64,000 nt of DNA from positions 1,302,001-1,366,000 of the forward strand of contig NZ_LGKO01000002.1 of NCBI RefSeq assembly GCF_001306145.1, read 5' to 3'. A program made the translations under genes and the position numbers. How positions within the stretch are numbered: position 1 is the stretch's first letter; each line of letters starts with the position of its first letter. This document shows, in pieces, positions 42,609-51,971 of this stretch. This DNA comes from Thermanaerothrix daxensis. Lineage in GTDB: Bacteria; Chloroflexota; Anaerolineae; Anaerolineales; Anaerolineaceae. The notes below the pieces were generated by a model, which saw nothing but the letters and a program-made list of their open reading frames with translations, was not told the DNA's origin and made no database searches.

Positions 42609-43940
42609 ATGAAGCGGTTAAGCCTGACCCTTTTGGGTTTGTTGATGATCTTCACGATCGTGCTGAGCGCGTGTGGGACGACCCCAACATCCGCGCCAGC
42701 ACAGCCAACGGCTCCTCAGGAGGCGTCCCAGCCCACCAATCCGCCCTCACAACCGAGCGGAGGCAAACAACAGGTGGAAGTATTTTCCTGGTGGACCGGC
42801 GGTGGTGAGGCGGCTGGTCTAGAAGCGATGATCAAGGTTTTTAAGGCTCAATATCCCGATATCGAGTTCATCAACGCAGCCGTTGCGGGTGGAGCCGGTA
42901 CCAATGCCCGCGCCGTTCTGGCATCGCGTTTACAAGCGGGCGACCCACCAGATTCCTGGCAAGGACATGCGGGTCAGGAATTAATCGGGACCTATGTCGC
43001 TGGTAACCAAATTCAGCCACTGAACGACTTGTATGAATCGGAAGGGTGGCTTGAGGTAATGCCCGAAACCCTTATCCCGCTCATTTCACAAGACGGAAAG
43101 ATCTACTCTGTGCCTGTCAACATTCACCGGGCCAATGTCCTGTGGTACAACCCCAAAATTTTGAAAGAGAACAACATCAATGTCCCGACCACAATAGATG
43201 AGTGGTTTGCCGCTATGGACACGCTCAAGGCGGCAGGTGTCACGCCTCTGGCGCTCGGTGAGCAGTGGACCAAGATGCACCTGCTTGAGACCGTTCTACT
43301 CGGCACGCTTGGCCCGGATGCCTACAACGGCTTGTGGAACGGCAAGACCGACTGGGGAAGCCCAGAGGTCAAAGTGGCTCTGCAAAACTTTGCTAAACTT
43401 TTGACCTACGCCAATTCCGACTCTGCTTCCCTTTCCTGGCAGGATGCGTCTCAATTGGTTGTCAATGGCGACGCCGCGTTCAACGTCATGGGCGACTGGG
43501 CAGAAGGGTATTTCCGTGAGTTAGGGAAGACCCCTCAGGTGGATTACGGCTGGGCGCCGGTACCTGGTACCGCAGGTACCTTCCAATTCCTTTCCGACTC
43601 GTTTGTCCTTGCTGCCGGTGCTCCCCATCCCGATGGTGCCATTGCCTGGTTAAAGATTGCGGGCTCCAAGGCAGGGCAGGAAGCGTTCAACCCGGTTAAG
43701 GGTTCCATCTGCGCTCGAATTGACTGCGATAAGAGCCTCTTTGGAGAGTACCTCCAGTCAGCAATGAATGACTGGGCAACTAACACAGTCGTTGGATCTC
43801 TCACCCATGGTGTGGTGGCTAATGACTCCTGGAAGTCCGAAATTGACACTGCTCTTGGACTTTTTGTCCAGAATGGAGATGTGGACGCTTTCCAGGCTGC
43901 TTTAGTCGCTGCGTGCAAGAGCTCCGGTCCCTGCAAATAA
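42609..43940 (+). CDS. CUT1 sugar ABC transporter substrate-binding lipoprotein
   Basis: A 443-residue extracytoplasmic binding protein of family 1. The signal peptide ends in the lipobox LSAC (Cys 22), followed by a Pro/Gln/Thr-rich linker. The mature part begins with EVFSWWTGGGEAAGLEAMIK and contains LASRLQAGDPPDSW and AAFNVMGDWAEGYF, typical of oligosaccharide-binding proteins. A GGAGGA box lies close to the ATG. It is followed by a strong stem-loop and two permease genes; no ATPase gene is linked, so a shared MsmK/UgpC-type ATPase elsewhere is implied. Confidence 0.92.
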   Translation: MKRLSLTLLGLLMIFTIVLSACGTTPTSAPAQPTAPQEASQPTNPPSQPSGGKQQVEVFSWWTGGGEAAGLEAMIKVFKAQYPDIEFINAAVAGGAGTNARAVLASRLQAGDPPDSWQGHAGQELIGTYVAGNQIQPLNDLYESEGWLEVMPETLIPLISQDGKIYSVPVNIHRANVLWYNPKILKENNINVPTTIDEWFAAMDTLKAAGVTPLALGEQWTKMHLLETVLLGTLGPDAYNGLWNGKTDWGSPEVKVALQNFAKLLTYANSDSASLSWQDASQLVVNGDAAFNVMGDWAEGYFRELGKTPQVDYGWAPVPGTAGTFQFLSDSFVLAAGAPHPDGAIAWLKIAGSKAGQEAFNPVKGSICARIDCDKSLFGEYLQSAMNDWATNTVVGSLTHGVVANDSWKSEIDTALGLFVQNGDVDAFQAALVAACKSSGPCK

Positions 43941-43957
43941 GGATTAGCGTAATAATG

Positions 43958-43992
43958 AGGGGGTGAGGCCTCGTGGAGAGGTCTCGCCCCCT
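43958..43992 (+). terminator. intercistronic stem-loop after the first CUT1 binding-protein gene
   Basis: A 15-bp stem (43958-43972 with 43978-43992, two G-U pairs) with a 5-nt loop and no T-run. An in-frame GTG at 43973 falls inside the loop and is therefore an unlikely start for the permease. Confidence 0.78.
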
Positions 43993-44020
43993 CCAATTCC
44001 CTCTGCATAGGGCTTTACTC

Positions 44021-44917
44021 ATGCGAAAGTTTTTTGCTGATAAGGATCGAGTTCTCTCGGTTGTGCTGGTGCTACCGTCCATTCTGGCGGTCCTGATCTT
44101 TATTTATGGTTTTATTGGCTGGACGGTTCGAGTTTCGTTAAGCAAGTGGAAGGGTCTCAACCCAGACTATACCTGGAATGGGCTAACGAATTACATCAAT
44201 CTGTTCTCGGATCCTCGCTTTGCGGTGGATGTTCGCAATACTGTGATCTTCACAAGCGTCTTCGTTGTAGGCACCATTCTACTGGGATTTTTCCTGGCCG
44301 TTCTTCTGGATCAAGGGCTAAAAGGTGAAGGGTTTTTCCGTAGTCTATTTCTCTTTCCTATGGCTATCTCGTATATCGTAACCGGTGTGGTCTGGCGATG
44401 GTTGATGAATCCAGCCACCGGCACCCGGACCAGCGGCTTTAACCTGCTCTTCTCCTACCTTCACCTCGACTTTCTTCAAAATGCATGGCATACCACCCCA
44501 ACCTGGGGGATAGCGGCAGTAGCGCTGGCTGCCATCTGGCAGATGTCGGGTTACACCATGGCCCTTTATTTGGCCGGGTTACGCGCTATTCCACACGAAC
44601 TGCGAGAGGCGGCTCAAATTGATGGCGCAAGCGATTTACAAATCTATCGCTTTGTAATCTTGCCACTTTTGACCCCGGTGACTCTTAGCGCACTCATTAT
44701 TTTGGGGCACATGTCCCTAAAAGTTTTTGACCTGATCATCGCAATCGCCGGAAAGCAACTTCCCCTGGATGTGCCTGCAATTTACATGTGGCAAACAACA
44801 TTTGACGGTCTGTTCTACGGGCGAGGGGCAGCCATCAGTATTTTGCTATTGATCAGTGTAGCGGTACTTATTATCCCCTATATTATCTACACTTTGCGCA
44901 CCGAGACGTTCAAATGA
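44021..44917 (+). CDS. CUT1 sugar ABC transporter permease (MalF type)
   Basis: A 298-residue permease with six membrane segments (VLPSILAVLIFIYGFIGW is the first). The EAA loop that contacts the ATPase reads ELREAAQIDGASDLQIYRFV followed by ILPLLTP. The ATG at 44021 (MRKFFADKDR) is chosen because the upstream GTG lies in a hairpin loop. The gene overlaps the second permease by 4 nt. Confidence 0.9.
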   Translation: MRKFFADKDRVLSVVLVLPSILAVLIFIYGFIGWTVRVSLSKWKGLNPDYTWNGLTNYINLFSDPRFAVDVRNTVIFTSVFVVGTILLGFFLAVLLDQGLKGEGFFRSLFLFPMAISYIVTGVVWRWLMNPATGTRTSGFNLLFSYLHLDFLQNAWHTTPTWGIAAVALAAIWQMSGYTMALYLAGLRAIPHELREAAQIDGASDLQIYRFVILPLLTPVTLSALIILGHMSLKVFDLIIAIAGKQLPLDVPAIYMWQTTFDGLFYGRGAAISILLLISVAVLIIPYIIYTLRTETFK

Positions 44918-45732
44918 ATCGATTACGCTTCAGCAAGAACTTCTTATATGTTCCTCTCGTCTTCATGGCGATTTTTTACCTCATACCACTTTACGTAATG
45001 TTGGTCACGAGTTTCAAGAGTTTTGCCGAAGTGGATCTGAAGACAATGTGGAATTTGCCTGCGGGCATTCATTTCGACAATTTCATTGAAGCCTATTCAA
45101 AATTAGCCCCATCGTTATGGAATAGTTTCGCGATGGTCATCCCCGCGGCAGTTCTTTCATCCATGCTGGGGTCATTAAACGGGTACATCTTTGCTAAATG
45201 GAAGTTCAGGGGAGCAGACCTGATCTTTCCTTTGATCCTCTTTGGAATGTTTATTCCCTATCAGAGCATCCTCATCCCTCTTGTGCAATTTATGAACGCT
45301 GTCGGCATCAAGGGGTTGGTGGGATTGACACTGACGCACATAATCTACGGAATCCCCATCACGACACTTACATTCCGCAATTACTATGCCAGTCTACCTC
45401 AAGAATTGCTGGAAGCCGCCAAGATCGATGGCGCGGATCTTCTGAAAATTTACCGGCATATTCTCCTCCCCATATCAATTCCTAGTTTTGTGGTGGTGCT
45501 TATCTGGCAATTCACATCGGCCTGGAATGATTTTCTGTTTGCTGTGGTCTTAACAGGCAATAAAGATTGGCCCATCACGGTTGCACTCAACAATATGGCG
45601 GGCAGCCAGATTATTGCCTGGAATGTGCAAATGGCCGGATCGCTCTTGACAGCTCTTCCGCCACTGCTCGTCTACATCCTCGCTGGGCGCTACTTCCTGC
45701 GTGGATTGCTGGCGGGCTCGCTCAAAGGTTAG
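44914..45732 (+). CDS. CUT1 sugar ABC transporter permease (MalG type)
   Basis: A 272-residue permease with six membrane segments. The EAA loop is LLEAAKIDGADLLKIYRHIL, and the C-terminus ends YFLRGLLAGSLKG, typical of MalG-like subunits. It starts inside the stop codon of the MalF-type gene and completes the first CUT1 set. No ATPase gene follows. Confidence 0.92.
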   Translation: MNRLRFSKNFLYVPLVFMAIFYLIPLYVMLVTSFKSFAEVDLKTMWNLPAGIHFDNFIEAYSKLAPSLWNSFAMVIPAAVLSSMLGSLNGYIFAKWKFRGADLIFPLILFGMFIPYQSILIPLVQFMNAVGIKGLVGLTLTHIIYGIPITTLTFRNYYASLPQELLEAAKIDGADLLKIYRHILLPISIPSFVVVLIWQFTSAWNDFLFAVVLTGNKDWPITVALNNMAGSQIIAWNVQMAGSLLTALPPLLVYILAGRYFLRGLLAGSLKG

Positions 45733-46183
45733 AGCCGTTAGAGCCAGTGGCCCTTACCGATGGGTTTTTCTAACTGCTGGACACCAGCGTGGCAATCTGT
45801 TCCAAGCAGATTGCTGAACATACCATTTTTATTGAAATACGATTCGTGCGGATTCGGCGACAGCCCAAACAATTATGCATTAGCTAGCCCTGGTGTGTCC
45901 ATTTAAGTTCCTAATTGCAGCCCAATATTAATTCCGATTATTAAGTGAAATCAGAATCAATCAATTAAACACCTCCAAAATACGCCTCTCGCGCGTTTTT
46001 TCAGGAATACTCCCATATCGGGTGCAGATCCCAAATCTCGAGCCCTGGTTCCCGAAAAATTGACCGAATCCGAGCAAAGATACGCGAAGCGCCGGGCAAT
46101 TGATCACGGATCTCGCTCTGGGTTTTCTCTCATTGCCCTGCGTCCTTGGGGACCCGATTCTTTGCACTTTTTCTTAAAAATAC
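45733..46183. other. 450-bp non-coding stretch with a small hairpin and possible gene relic
   Basis: An 8-bp hairpin (45792-45799 with 45807-45814) lies 60 bp after the permease stop. On the minus strand a protein-like stretch (about 46130-46012: EIRDQLPGASRIFARIRSIF then REPGLEIWDLHP) ends in a stop but has an upstream stop and no start; it may be a gene relic. I recognise no family and see no complete gene. Confidence 0.4.
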
Positions 46184-46212
46184 TTGAAAATTGTGTCATA
46201 TTATGTCATAAT
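46184..46212 (+). promoter_or_regulatory. promoter for the GH4 operon with direct repeats in the spacer
   Basis: TTGAAA at 46184-46189 and CATAAT at 46207-46212 are separated by 17 bp. TGTCATA occurs twice (46194-46200 and 46204-46210), exactly 10 bp apart, the second copy overlapping the -10. Two half-sites on one face of the helix could be a regulator-binding site. Confidence 0.7.
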
Positions 46213-46324
46213 CAATCAAAAGAATTCGATTATAACGCCTTTTTTGCTCCGAAAGTTTGCAGGATACAAGCAATATCAGGTAATACCCATCCCATTTGTG
46301 CAATATTACTCCGGAGGACACTCT

Positions 46325-47659
46325 ATGACCAAAATTGCCTTTATCGGCGCTGGCAGTCTCGAGTTCACTACTGCTTTAGTGCGGGATATTCTGACCTTCC
46401 CACGGCTCCAGGATGCAACCCTGGCGCTCATGGATATCAACGCCGAGCGCCTGGAATTCGCTGAGCAAGCAGTACGCAAAATTATCGCTGCCGGAAATTA
46501 CCCAGCCCATGTCCAGGCCACGCTGAATCGGGCCGAGGCGTTGAAAGACGCGGATGTCGTGCTTACCACGATATTGGTAGGATCAACCGAGGTATGGCGG
46601 CACGATATTGAGATCCCCAAAAAATACGGTGTGGACATTAACGTTGGCGATACCCGCGGGCCAAGCGGCATTTTTCGCTTCCTGCGCACCCTCCCCCCAA
46701 TGCTCGAAATTGTGAAAGATATGGAGCAACTTTGTCCGAAAGCGGTTTTGCTCAACTATACCAATCCCATGGCAATGCTATGCGGTGCTTTACAACGCCA
46801 AACGTTCATCCCGGTGACCGGATTATGCCACAGCGTTCAGGGAACCGCTATGATGCTGGCGGAATGGATTGGCGCCCCCTTCGAAGAGATCACCTACACT
46901 TGCGCTGGCATTAACCATCAGGCTTTCTTCTTGAAATACGAATGGAACGGAGAAGATGCCTATCCGCTTATCCGTAAAGCCATTACTGAGCGCCCGGAGA
47001 TTTATAACCAGGAACAGGTACGCAATGAGATGTTCCTGCATCTTGACTACTACCCCACGGAGTCCAGCGGACACAATTCCGAGTACAATCCGTGGTTTCG
47101 AAAGCGCCCTGATCTGATCGAAAAATACTGTACACACGGAACCGGTTGGAACCCGGGAGAGTATGCCTATATCCTCAAGGAATACCAAAAAACCGAACAA
47201 ACCTGGAAAGATCGGATTCGCGCTGAATTGGCACGCGAACTGACCCCAGATGACCTGAAGCGTGGCAATGAATATGCCGCCTACATCATTAATGCCTTGA
47301 TGGGAGGGGAACCTTTTGGGTTCAATGGCAATGTCCCAAATACGCATCTCATTACAAATCTTCCCCAGGGCGCTTGTGTAGAAGTCCCGGTTTATGTGGA
47401 TAGGGGCGGTTTTCATCCCATTCATGTAGGCGATCTCCCACCCCAACTGGTTGCTCTGATTCATACCAATGTCATGGTAGAGGAAATGGCCATTGAAGCG
47501 GCGCTTACCGGAAACGCACGCTTGGTTATGCAAGCCTGCCTTTACGATCCACTGACTGCAGCAGTGCTGTCTATGGATGAAATAAAGACGATGGTCAAAG
47601 AAATGTTTGCGCAGAATCGTGTCTACCTCCCCCAATTTTCGAAAATTGATGTGGGATGA
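46325..47659 (+). CDS. glycoside hydrolase family 4 enzyme (MelA-type alpha-galactosidase-like)
   Basis: A 444-residue NAD- and Mn-dependent glycosidase that cleaves by an oxidation/elimination route in the cytoplasm. The Rossmann start [19 protein letters not shown] (144-149), the metal ligands C168 (GLCHSVQG) and H198 (GINHQAF), and [12 protein letters not shown] are visible. GLCHSVQG is close to MelA-like members that act on unphosphorylated alpha-galactosides or alpha-glucuronides rather than phospho-sugars. The frame is open to 46184, but GGAGG at 46313-46317 places the start at 46325. It overlaps the amidohydrolase gene by 4 nt. Confidence 0.9.
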   Translation: MTKIAFIGAGSLEFTTALVRDILTFPRLQDATLALMDINAERLEFAEQAVRKIIAAGNYPAHVQATLNRAEALKDADVVLTTILVGSTEVWRHDIEIPKKYGVDINVGDTRGPSGIFRFLRTLPPMLEIVKDMEQLCPKAVLLNYTNPMAMLCGALQRQTFIPVTGLCHSVQGTAMMLAEWIGAPFEEITYTCAGINHQAFFLKYEWNGEDAYPLIRKAITERPEIYNQEQVRNEMFLHLDYYPTESSGHNSEYNPWFRKRPDLIEKYCTHGTGWNPGEYAYILKEYQKTEQTWKDRIRAELARELTPDDLKRGNEYAAYIINALMGGEPFGFNGNVPNTHLITNLPQGACVEVPVYVDRGGFHPIHVGDLPPQLVALIHTNVMVEEMAIEAALTGNARLVMQACLYDPLTAAVLSMDEIKTMVKEMFAQNRVYLPQFSKIDVG

Positions 47660-48708
47660 GAAAAATGTTGCTAGAAAACTACCGGCCACGTTCCCGGCTT
47701 GTGACCAAAGTAACACAGGTGTTAAAACCCCGCTTTCCAATTATTGACGCCCACAACCATCTGGGCGAGCCGTTTGGGGGTGGTTGGGATCACAAACCCC
47801 TCTCGCAACTGCTGGATCTTTTAGACGAGGCTGGGGTTCGAGTTTATGTGGATCTGGATGGAGGTTGGGGCGAGGACATTCTGAACACTCATTTGGACTA
47901 CTTCAAGGCACGTGCTCCCGAACGATTTCGTGTCTTCGGCGGGGTAGATTGGAGTCGGTGGCCTGAGTTAGGCAACCGTTTTCCGGATTGGGCGGCATCG
48001 CGAGTGCGGGCTCAGAAAGAGCGCGGCGCAGACGGGCTCAAGATATGGAAACTTTTGGGGCTTCAGGTACATGATCATGAAGGAAAACTGGTTAAAGTTG
48101 ATGACCCACGTCTGGATCCTATCTGGGATACCGCATCTGAACTCGGCCTTCCCGTGTTAATTCACGTTGCTGATCCGGTGGCTTTCTTTGATCCTGTGGA
48201 TGAAACGAATGAACGCTGGGAAGAACTCCATCAACACCCCGATTGGGTTTTTACCAGCCCACCTTACCCCCCTTTCAGTGAGATTTTAGAGGCTTTCTAT
48301 CGTTTAGTAAAAGGACATCCTCGCACGATTTTTATTGGTGCTCATGTCGGCTGTTATGCCGAAAACCTCACCTGGGTAGGCAAGATGCTGGATGATTGCC
48401 CCAACTATTATGTTGATATTGCAGCCCGCCTTGGGGAGTTAGGGCGACAACCCTATTCGGCACGGCGGTTTTTTATCAAATACCAGGACCGCATTTTATT
48501 CGGTAGTGATATGGGACCGGATCTGGAAGTCTACCGCATTTACTACCGCTTCTTGGAAACCGATGATGAGTACTTCAATTACAACCCCGGAGACATTCCC
48601 CTCCAGGGTCGCTGGTTTATCTACGGCGTTTATTTGCCAGATGAGGTCCTGGCAAAGATATACTACCAAAACGCTCAGGAGGTGCTTGGAATCGAAAAAC
48701 TCCCCTAG
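47656..48708 (+). CDS. amidohydrolase-family TIM-barrel metal hydrolase
   Basis: A 350-residue protein of the amidohydrolase-2 group. The strand-1 metal motif is [24 protein letters not shown] gives the second metal/catalytic His, FIGAHVG another, and the catalytic Asp is in [10 protein letters not shown]. Related enzymes include uronate isomerase-like and decarboxylase-type proteins, so the reaction is open. It is translationally coupled to the GH4 gene (ATGA overlap), so a sugar-derived acid or lactone is a reasonable guess for substrate. Confidence 0.82.
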   Translation: MRKMLLENYRPRSRLVTKVTQVLKPRFPIIDAHNHLGEPFGGGWDHKPLSQLLDLLDEAGVRVYVDLDGGWGEDILNTHLDYFKARAPERFRVFGGVDWSRWPELGNRFPDWAASRVRAQKERGADGLKIWKLLGLQVHDHEGKLVKVDDPRLDPIWDTASELGLPVLIHVADPVAFFDPVDETNERWEELHQHPDWVFTSPPYPPFSEILEAFYRLVKGHPRTIFIGAHVGCYAENLTWVGKMLDDCPNYYVDIAARLGELGRQPYSARRFFIKYQDRILFGSDMGPDLEVYRIYYRFLETDDEYFNYNPGDIPLQGRWFIYGVYLPDEVLAKIYYQNAQEVLGIEKLP

Positions 48709-48755
48709 AAATGTTTGAAACCAAAATTTTCAATGGTTAGGAAGGAGAAAAGGAG

Positions 48756-50099
48756 ATGAGACGAAATGTTATATTCTTAATCCTAGCGTTGCTTACCATC
48801 TTAGCAGCCTTTCTTGCCGCTTGTGCCCCAACCACCACTCCAACCCCAACCACTGAACCAGGACCTCCTAAAGCAGAGGCAACTACCGCGGCCCCGCCTC
48901 AACCCGCCCAGGAAAAAATCACGGTGATTTTTCCTCGTCATGAAGCCGACATCACCGGTGCGTTTGAAGCCCGTGTGCGCGAGTTCGAAAAAACAATCGG
49001 AATCCAGGTGGACCTGACTCAAAGCGATTGGGACTCCGTAGCCGACCGCGTGATCCCTGAAATGGCTACTGGGGGAAGCGCCTATGATGTAGTGGAATTT
49101 GACAATGGCTGGGTCGCTGAATGGTGTGGAGCCGGATGGGTGACTCCCCTTAATGACTTCATGCCGGCAAACTTTACCGACGGCATGATTCCTGGCCTGG
49201 TAGATCTCTTCTCCTGCCCAGATGGTAAACTCTATGGCGTTGTTTGGAACAATGACACACGTTTCTTTTATTACAACGCCGCTAAATTAGAAGCGGCGGG
49301 ATTCAAAGAACCGCCTCGTACCTGGCAGGAATTCAAGCAGATGAGCCTGGCTGCCAAAGAAAAAGGCGTGGTCCAATACGGGATGGCACCTTCATGGAAT
49401 CAGGAATGGGCACTTGCAAATGAATTCCACTTCTGGACCTATACCTTTGGCGGCAAGATTGTAGACGAAAACGGGTGCTTTGAATTTAACAAAGATCCCA
49501 ATACTCTGGCCGCGCTCCAGTTTATGATCGACTCGATCAAAGAAGGGGTAGCCAACCCGGCAGGTTTGACCTATGATCAAGCCACATCTCAGGATGCGTT
49601 CTTGAAGGGAGACACCCTTTTCCTGCCCCAGGGAATTGCCGGTCTGATGGCCTACACGCAGGACCCCAGTATTTCTAAGGTGGCAGGTCAGGTTGAGGTT
49701 GGCTTGGTTCCCGGCGCAACCCCGGACTTGAGCGCAACCTTGACACTGCCAGAAGCCTACGCGATCCCAGTAAACTCCAAGCATAAAGAGGCGGCCTGGA
49801 AGTTCATCCAATTCATGACCAGCCGGGAAAACAATGAAATCCTCGCCAAGGAAATCGGCCTCCTGCCAATTTGGACGGATCTCTACACTGATCCGGATCT
49901 TTTGGCCAAATACCCCTTCTGGGCTAATTTCCAGGCTCAGCTCGCAACGGCGCGCGGTCTCTCCAAGTTGACCTGGTACGGCGATTTTGTGGATGTGACT
50001 ATCGCTGAAGTCCATAAAGCCCTGGCTGGTGAGCAGACTGCTCAACAGGCGCTGGATAACATGGCCAAGGGGCTGGCCCAATTCGAATGTAAGCCCTGA
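48756..50099 (+). CDS. CUT1 sugar ABC transporter substrate-binding lipoprotein (second set)
   Basis: A 447-residue family 1 binding protein with lipobox (AFLAAC) and a Thr/Pro-rich linker (PTTTPTPTTEPGPP). The mature start KITVIFPRHEADITGAFEAR and the mid-protein YYNAAKLEAAGFKEPPRTWQ are typical, as is FKQMSLAAKEKG. A GAAGGAG box lies before the ATG. It follows the GH4-amidohydrolase pair by 47 bp and is followed by a stem-loop and two permease genes. Confidence 0.92.
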   Translation: MRRNVIFLILALLTILAAFLAACAPTTTPTPTTEPGPPKAEATTAAPPQPAQEKITVIFPRHEADITGAFEARVREFEKTIGIQVDLTQSDWDSVADRVIPEMATGGSAYDVVEFDNGWVAEWCGAGWVTPLNDFMPANFTDGMIPGLVDLFSCPDGKLYGVVWNNDTRFFYYNAAKLEAAGFKEPPRTWQEFKQMSLAAKEKGVVQYGMAPSWNQEWALANEFHFWTYTFGGKIVDENGCFEFNKDPNTLAALQFMIDSIKEGVANPAGLTYDQATSQDAFLKGDTLFLPQGIAGLMAYTQDPSISKVAGQVEVGLVPGATPDLSATLTLPEAYAIPVNSKHKEAAWKFIQFMTSRENNEILAKEIGLLPIWTDLYTDPDLLAKYPFWANFQAQLATARGLSKLTWYGDFVDVTIAEVHKALAGEQTAQQALDNMAKGLAQFECKP

Positions 50100-50117
50100 G
50101 TTCTTCTAAGGCATGTG

Positions 50118-50152
50118 GCTCCGGGTGCCTTGCTTGCAGAGGCACTCGGAGC
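50118..50152 (+). terminator. intercistronic stem-loop after the second CUT1 binding-protein gene
   Basis: A 13-bp stem (50118-50130 with 50140-50152, one G-U pair) with a 9-nt loop and no T-run. The upstream-most in-frame GTG for the permease (50115) is at the base of this stem. Confidence 0.78.
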
Positions 50153-50165
50153 AAACCCCCAATCA

Positions 50166-51086
50166 ATGCTGAACCTCATGCGAGCGAAAAACCTTTACCG
50201 CCCCATTTCGGATAACCCTCAAGTGTTGGGTCTTTTGCTGACCCTGCCCGCTCTCATTGCCATTTTGGCAGTAGTGTTTTTCCCCATTGTCAGTTCTTTC
50301 TGGTTGAGCCTGCACCAGAAGGACCTTTCCCGCCCCCAATTTGACGCTTTCATTGGACTGAAAAATTATTTCAATCTGCTACATGACTCGCGTTATCTGA
50401 ACTCGCTCTGGGTGACACTTCGCTTCAGTCTGACTTCGGTCATCCTGGAAGTAGTGCTCGGGGTAAGTACGGCACTGGTGCTCAATCAGCGCTTTGTGGG
50501 GCGGGGCTTTGTTCGCGGCTTGATGATTTTACCCTGGGCGATGCCTTCGATTGTCAATGCCGCCATGTGGAAATGGATTTACAACGCAGATTACGGAGCC
50601 CTAAACGCCCTACTGACCCAATTGCATCTCATAGATAGTTACAAAATATGGCTGGCTGATCCCAAATGGGCCACCATTCTTATTATCCTTGCGAATGTCT
50701 GGAAAGAAACCCCATTTACGGTCATCTTAGTTTTGGCGGCGCTACAAACCATACCGGAGGACCTCTATGAGGCTGCTCGGGTTGATGGCGCGTCTGCCTG
50801 GCGCTCCTTCTTGCACATTACGCTCCCTCTAATCGCCCCAGTACTGATGGTAGCAGCCATGTTGCAATTCATATGGGGATTTCAAACCTTTGAACTGGTT
50901 TATGTAGTGACCGGAGGTGGCCCCTTCAGCACAACCGAATTGACAACGTTGCGGATTTATGCCACGACCTTCAGGTCGCTACGATTTGGATATGGTGCCG
51001 CGATGGCTTACCTGACCAGTTTGGCCATTCTGATTCCGGCTGTTTTCTACATCCGTTCCGCTTATCGCCGTGTGGTGGAGATGTAA
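50166..51086 (+). CDS. CUT1 sugar ABC transporter permease (MalF type, second set)
   Basis: A 306-residue permease with six membrane segments (LLLTLPALIAILAVVFFPIV is the first). The EAA loop reads DLYEAARVDGASAWRSFLHI then TLPLIAP. The ATG at 50166 or the one at 50178 is preferred over the GTG inside the hairpin region; no clear Shine-Dalgarno is visible, so translation may depend on upstream ribosomes. The second permease follows after 2 bp. Confidence 0.9.
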   Translation: MLNLMRAKNLYRPISDNPQVLGLLLTLPALIAILAVVFFPIVSSFWLSLHQKDLSRPQFDAFIGLKNYFNLLHDSRYLNSLWVTLRFSLTSVILEVVLGVSTALVLNQRFVGRGFVRGLMILPWAMPSIVNAAMWKWIYNADYGALNALLTQLHLIDSYKIWLADPKWATILIILANVWKETPFTVILVLAALQTIPEDLYEAARVDGASAWRSFLHITLPLIAPVLMVAAMLQFIWGFQTFELVYVVTGGGPFSTTELTTLRIYATTFRSLRFGYGAAMAYLTSLAILIPAVFYIRSAYRRVVEM

Positions 51087-51088
51087 AC

Positions 51089-51946
51089 ATGCATCTATCC
51101 TCAAGACGGACTCTTCGGGCTTTGTTACTCTATGTAATCGTGCTGATGATTGTTATATGGACGATTGCCCCGTACCTATGGCTAATTATCTCCTCTTTCT
51201 CCTCCAAAATCGAGTTACTTACCGTTCCTTTGAGGTGGTTGCCATCTCGCCCCACTCTAGAAAATTACCGCTCGCTGTTTTTCGAATATGGCGAGCAATC
51301 GGTAAATGCCCGGCTTTTTATAAGATCTCTGAGCAATTCGGCAATCATCTCGCTTAGCACTATGATGATCGCAGTGGTCCTAGGCGTTCTAGCGGCCTAT
51401 GCAATTGCCAGGTTGCGTTTTCGCGGTAGTCAATGGATGATTCTGGCGATGATGACCATTCAGTTAATCCCTCCCATTATTCTTGTGATCCCCCTCTATG
51501 TCATTATGCGGCAAGCAAAACTTCTAGATACGCATCTGGGGCTCATAATTGTGGATCTGAGCATTGCCCTACCGCTGGTGATCTGGCTCATACGCAGTTA
51601 CTTCGCCTCCATCCCCTCAGAGTTAGAGGACGCTGCACGCATAGATGGATGCACTTATCTGGATGCTTTGTTTCGTATTGTCTTGCCCCTCTCTGGCCCC
51701 GGTTTGGTGAGCGTGATGATCTTTGCATTCATCGCTTCTTGGAATGAATATCTGTATGCTTTCATCTACACGAATGTCAATGCCAAAACTCTGCCGGTTC
51801 TAATTGGAGAATTCAGCACCAAACTTGGCCTGGAGTACTTGAAGATCGCGGCCGCCGGCGTTTTAGCCAGTTTACCGCCGGTGGTCCTCGCGCTGATTTT
51901 CCAACGCTTCATCATTCGTGGGTTAACAGCAGGTGCAATCAAGTAA
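51089..51946 (+). CDS. CUT1 sugar ABC transporter permease (MalG type, second set)
   Basis: A 285-residue permease. The EAA loop is ELEDAARIDGCTYLDALFRI followed by VLPLSGP, with Asp replacing the first Ala-side Glu neighbour as often seen, and the C-terminus ends FIIRGLTAGAIK. It completes the second CUT1 set, again with no ATPase gene. The GH36-like gene begins 25 bp further on. Confidence 0.92.
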   Translation: MHLSSRRTLRALLLYVIVLMIVIWTIAPYLWLIISSFSSKIELLTVPLRWLPSRPTLENYRSLFFEYGEQSVNARLFIRSLSNSAIISLSTMMIAVVLGVLAAYAIARLRFRGSQWMILAMMTIQLIPPIILVIPLYVIMRQAKLLDTHLGLIIVDLSIALPLVIWLIRSYFASIPSELEDAARIDGCTYLDALFRIVLPLSGPGLVSVMIFAFIASWNEYLYAFIYTNVNAKTLPVLIGEFSTKLGLEYLKIAAAGVLASLPPVVLALIFQRFIIRGLTAGAIK

Positions 51947-51971
51947 TCCTGATGGAGAGGTCGGTTACGCC

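Noticed and set aside
43973-44020. Upstream GTG start for the first MalF-type permease
   Set aside because: The codon is in the loop of a stable 15-bp hairpin; the ATG at 44021 directly precedes the typical first membrane segment.
45961-46167. 68-codon minus-strand frame in the intergenic region
   Set aside because: A neighbouring frame looks more protein-like but lacks a start and has an upstream stop; neither can be supported as a gene.
46823-47740. 305-codon minus-strand frame
   Set aside because: It lies opposite the clearly identified GH4 gene, whose metal and NAD motifs are intact; the antisense translation shows no domain.
49392-50081. 229-codon minus-strand frame
   Set aside because: It is antisense to the second CUT1 binding-protein gene and has no recognisable features.
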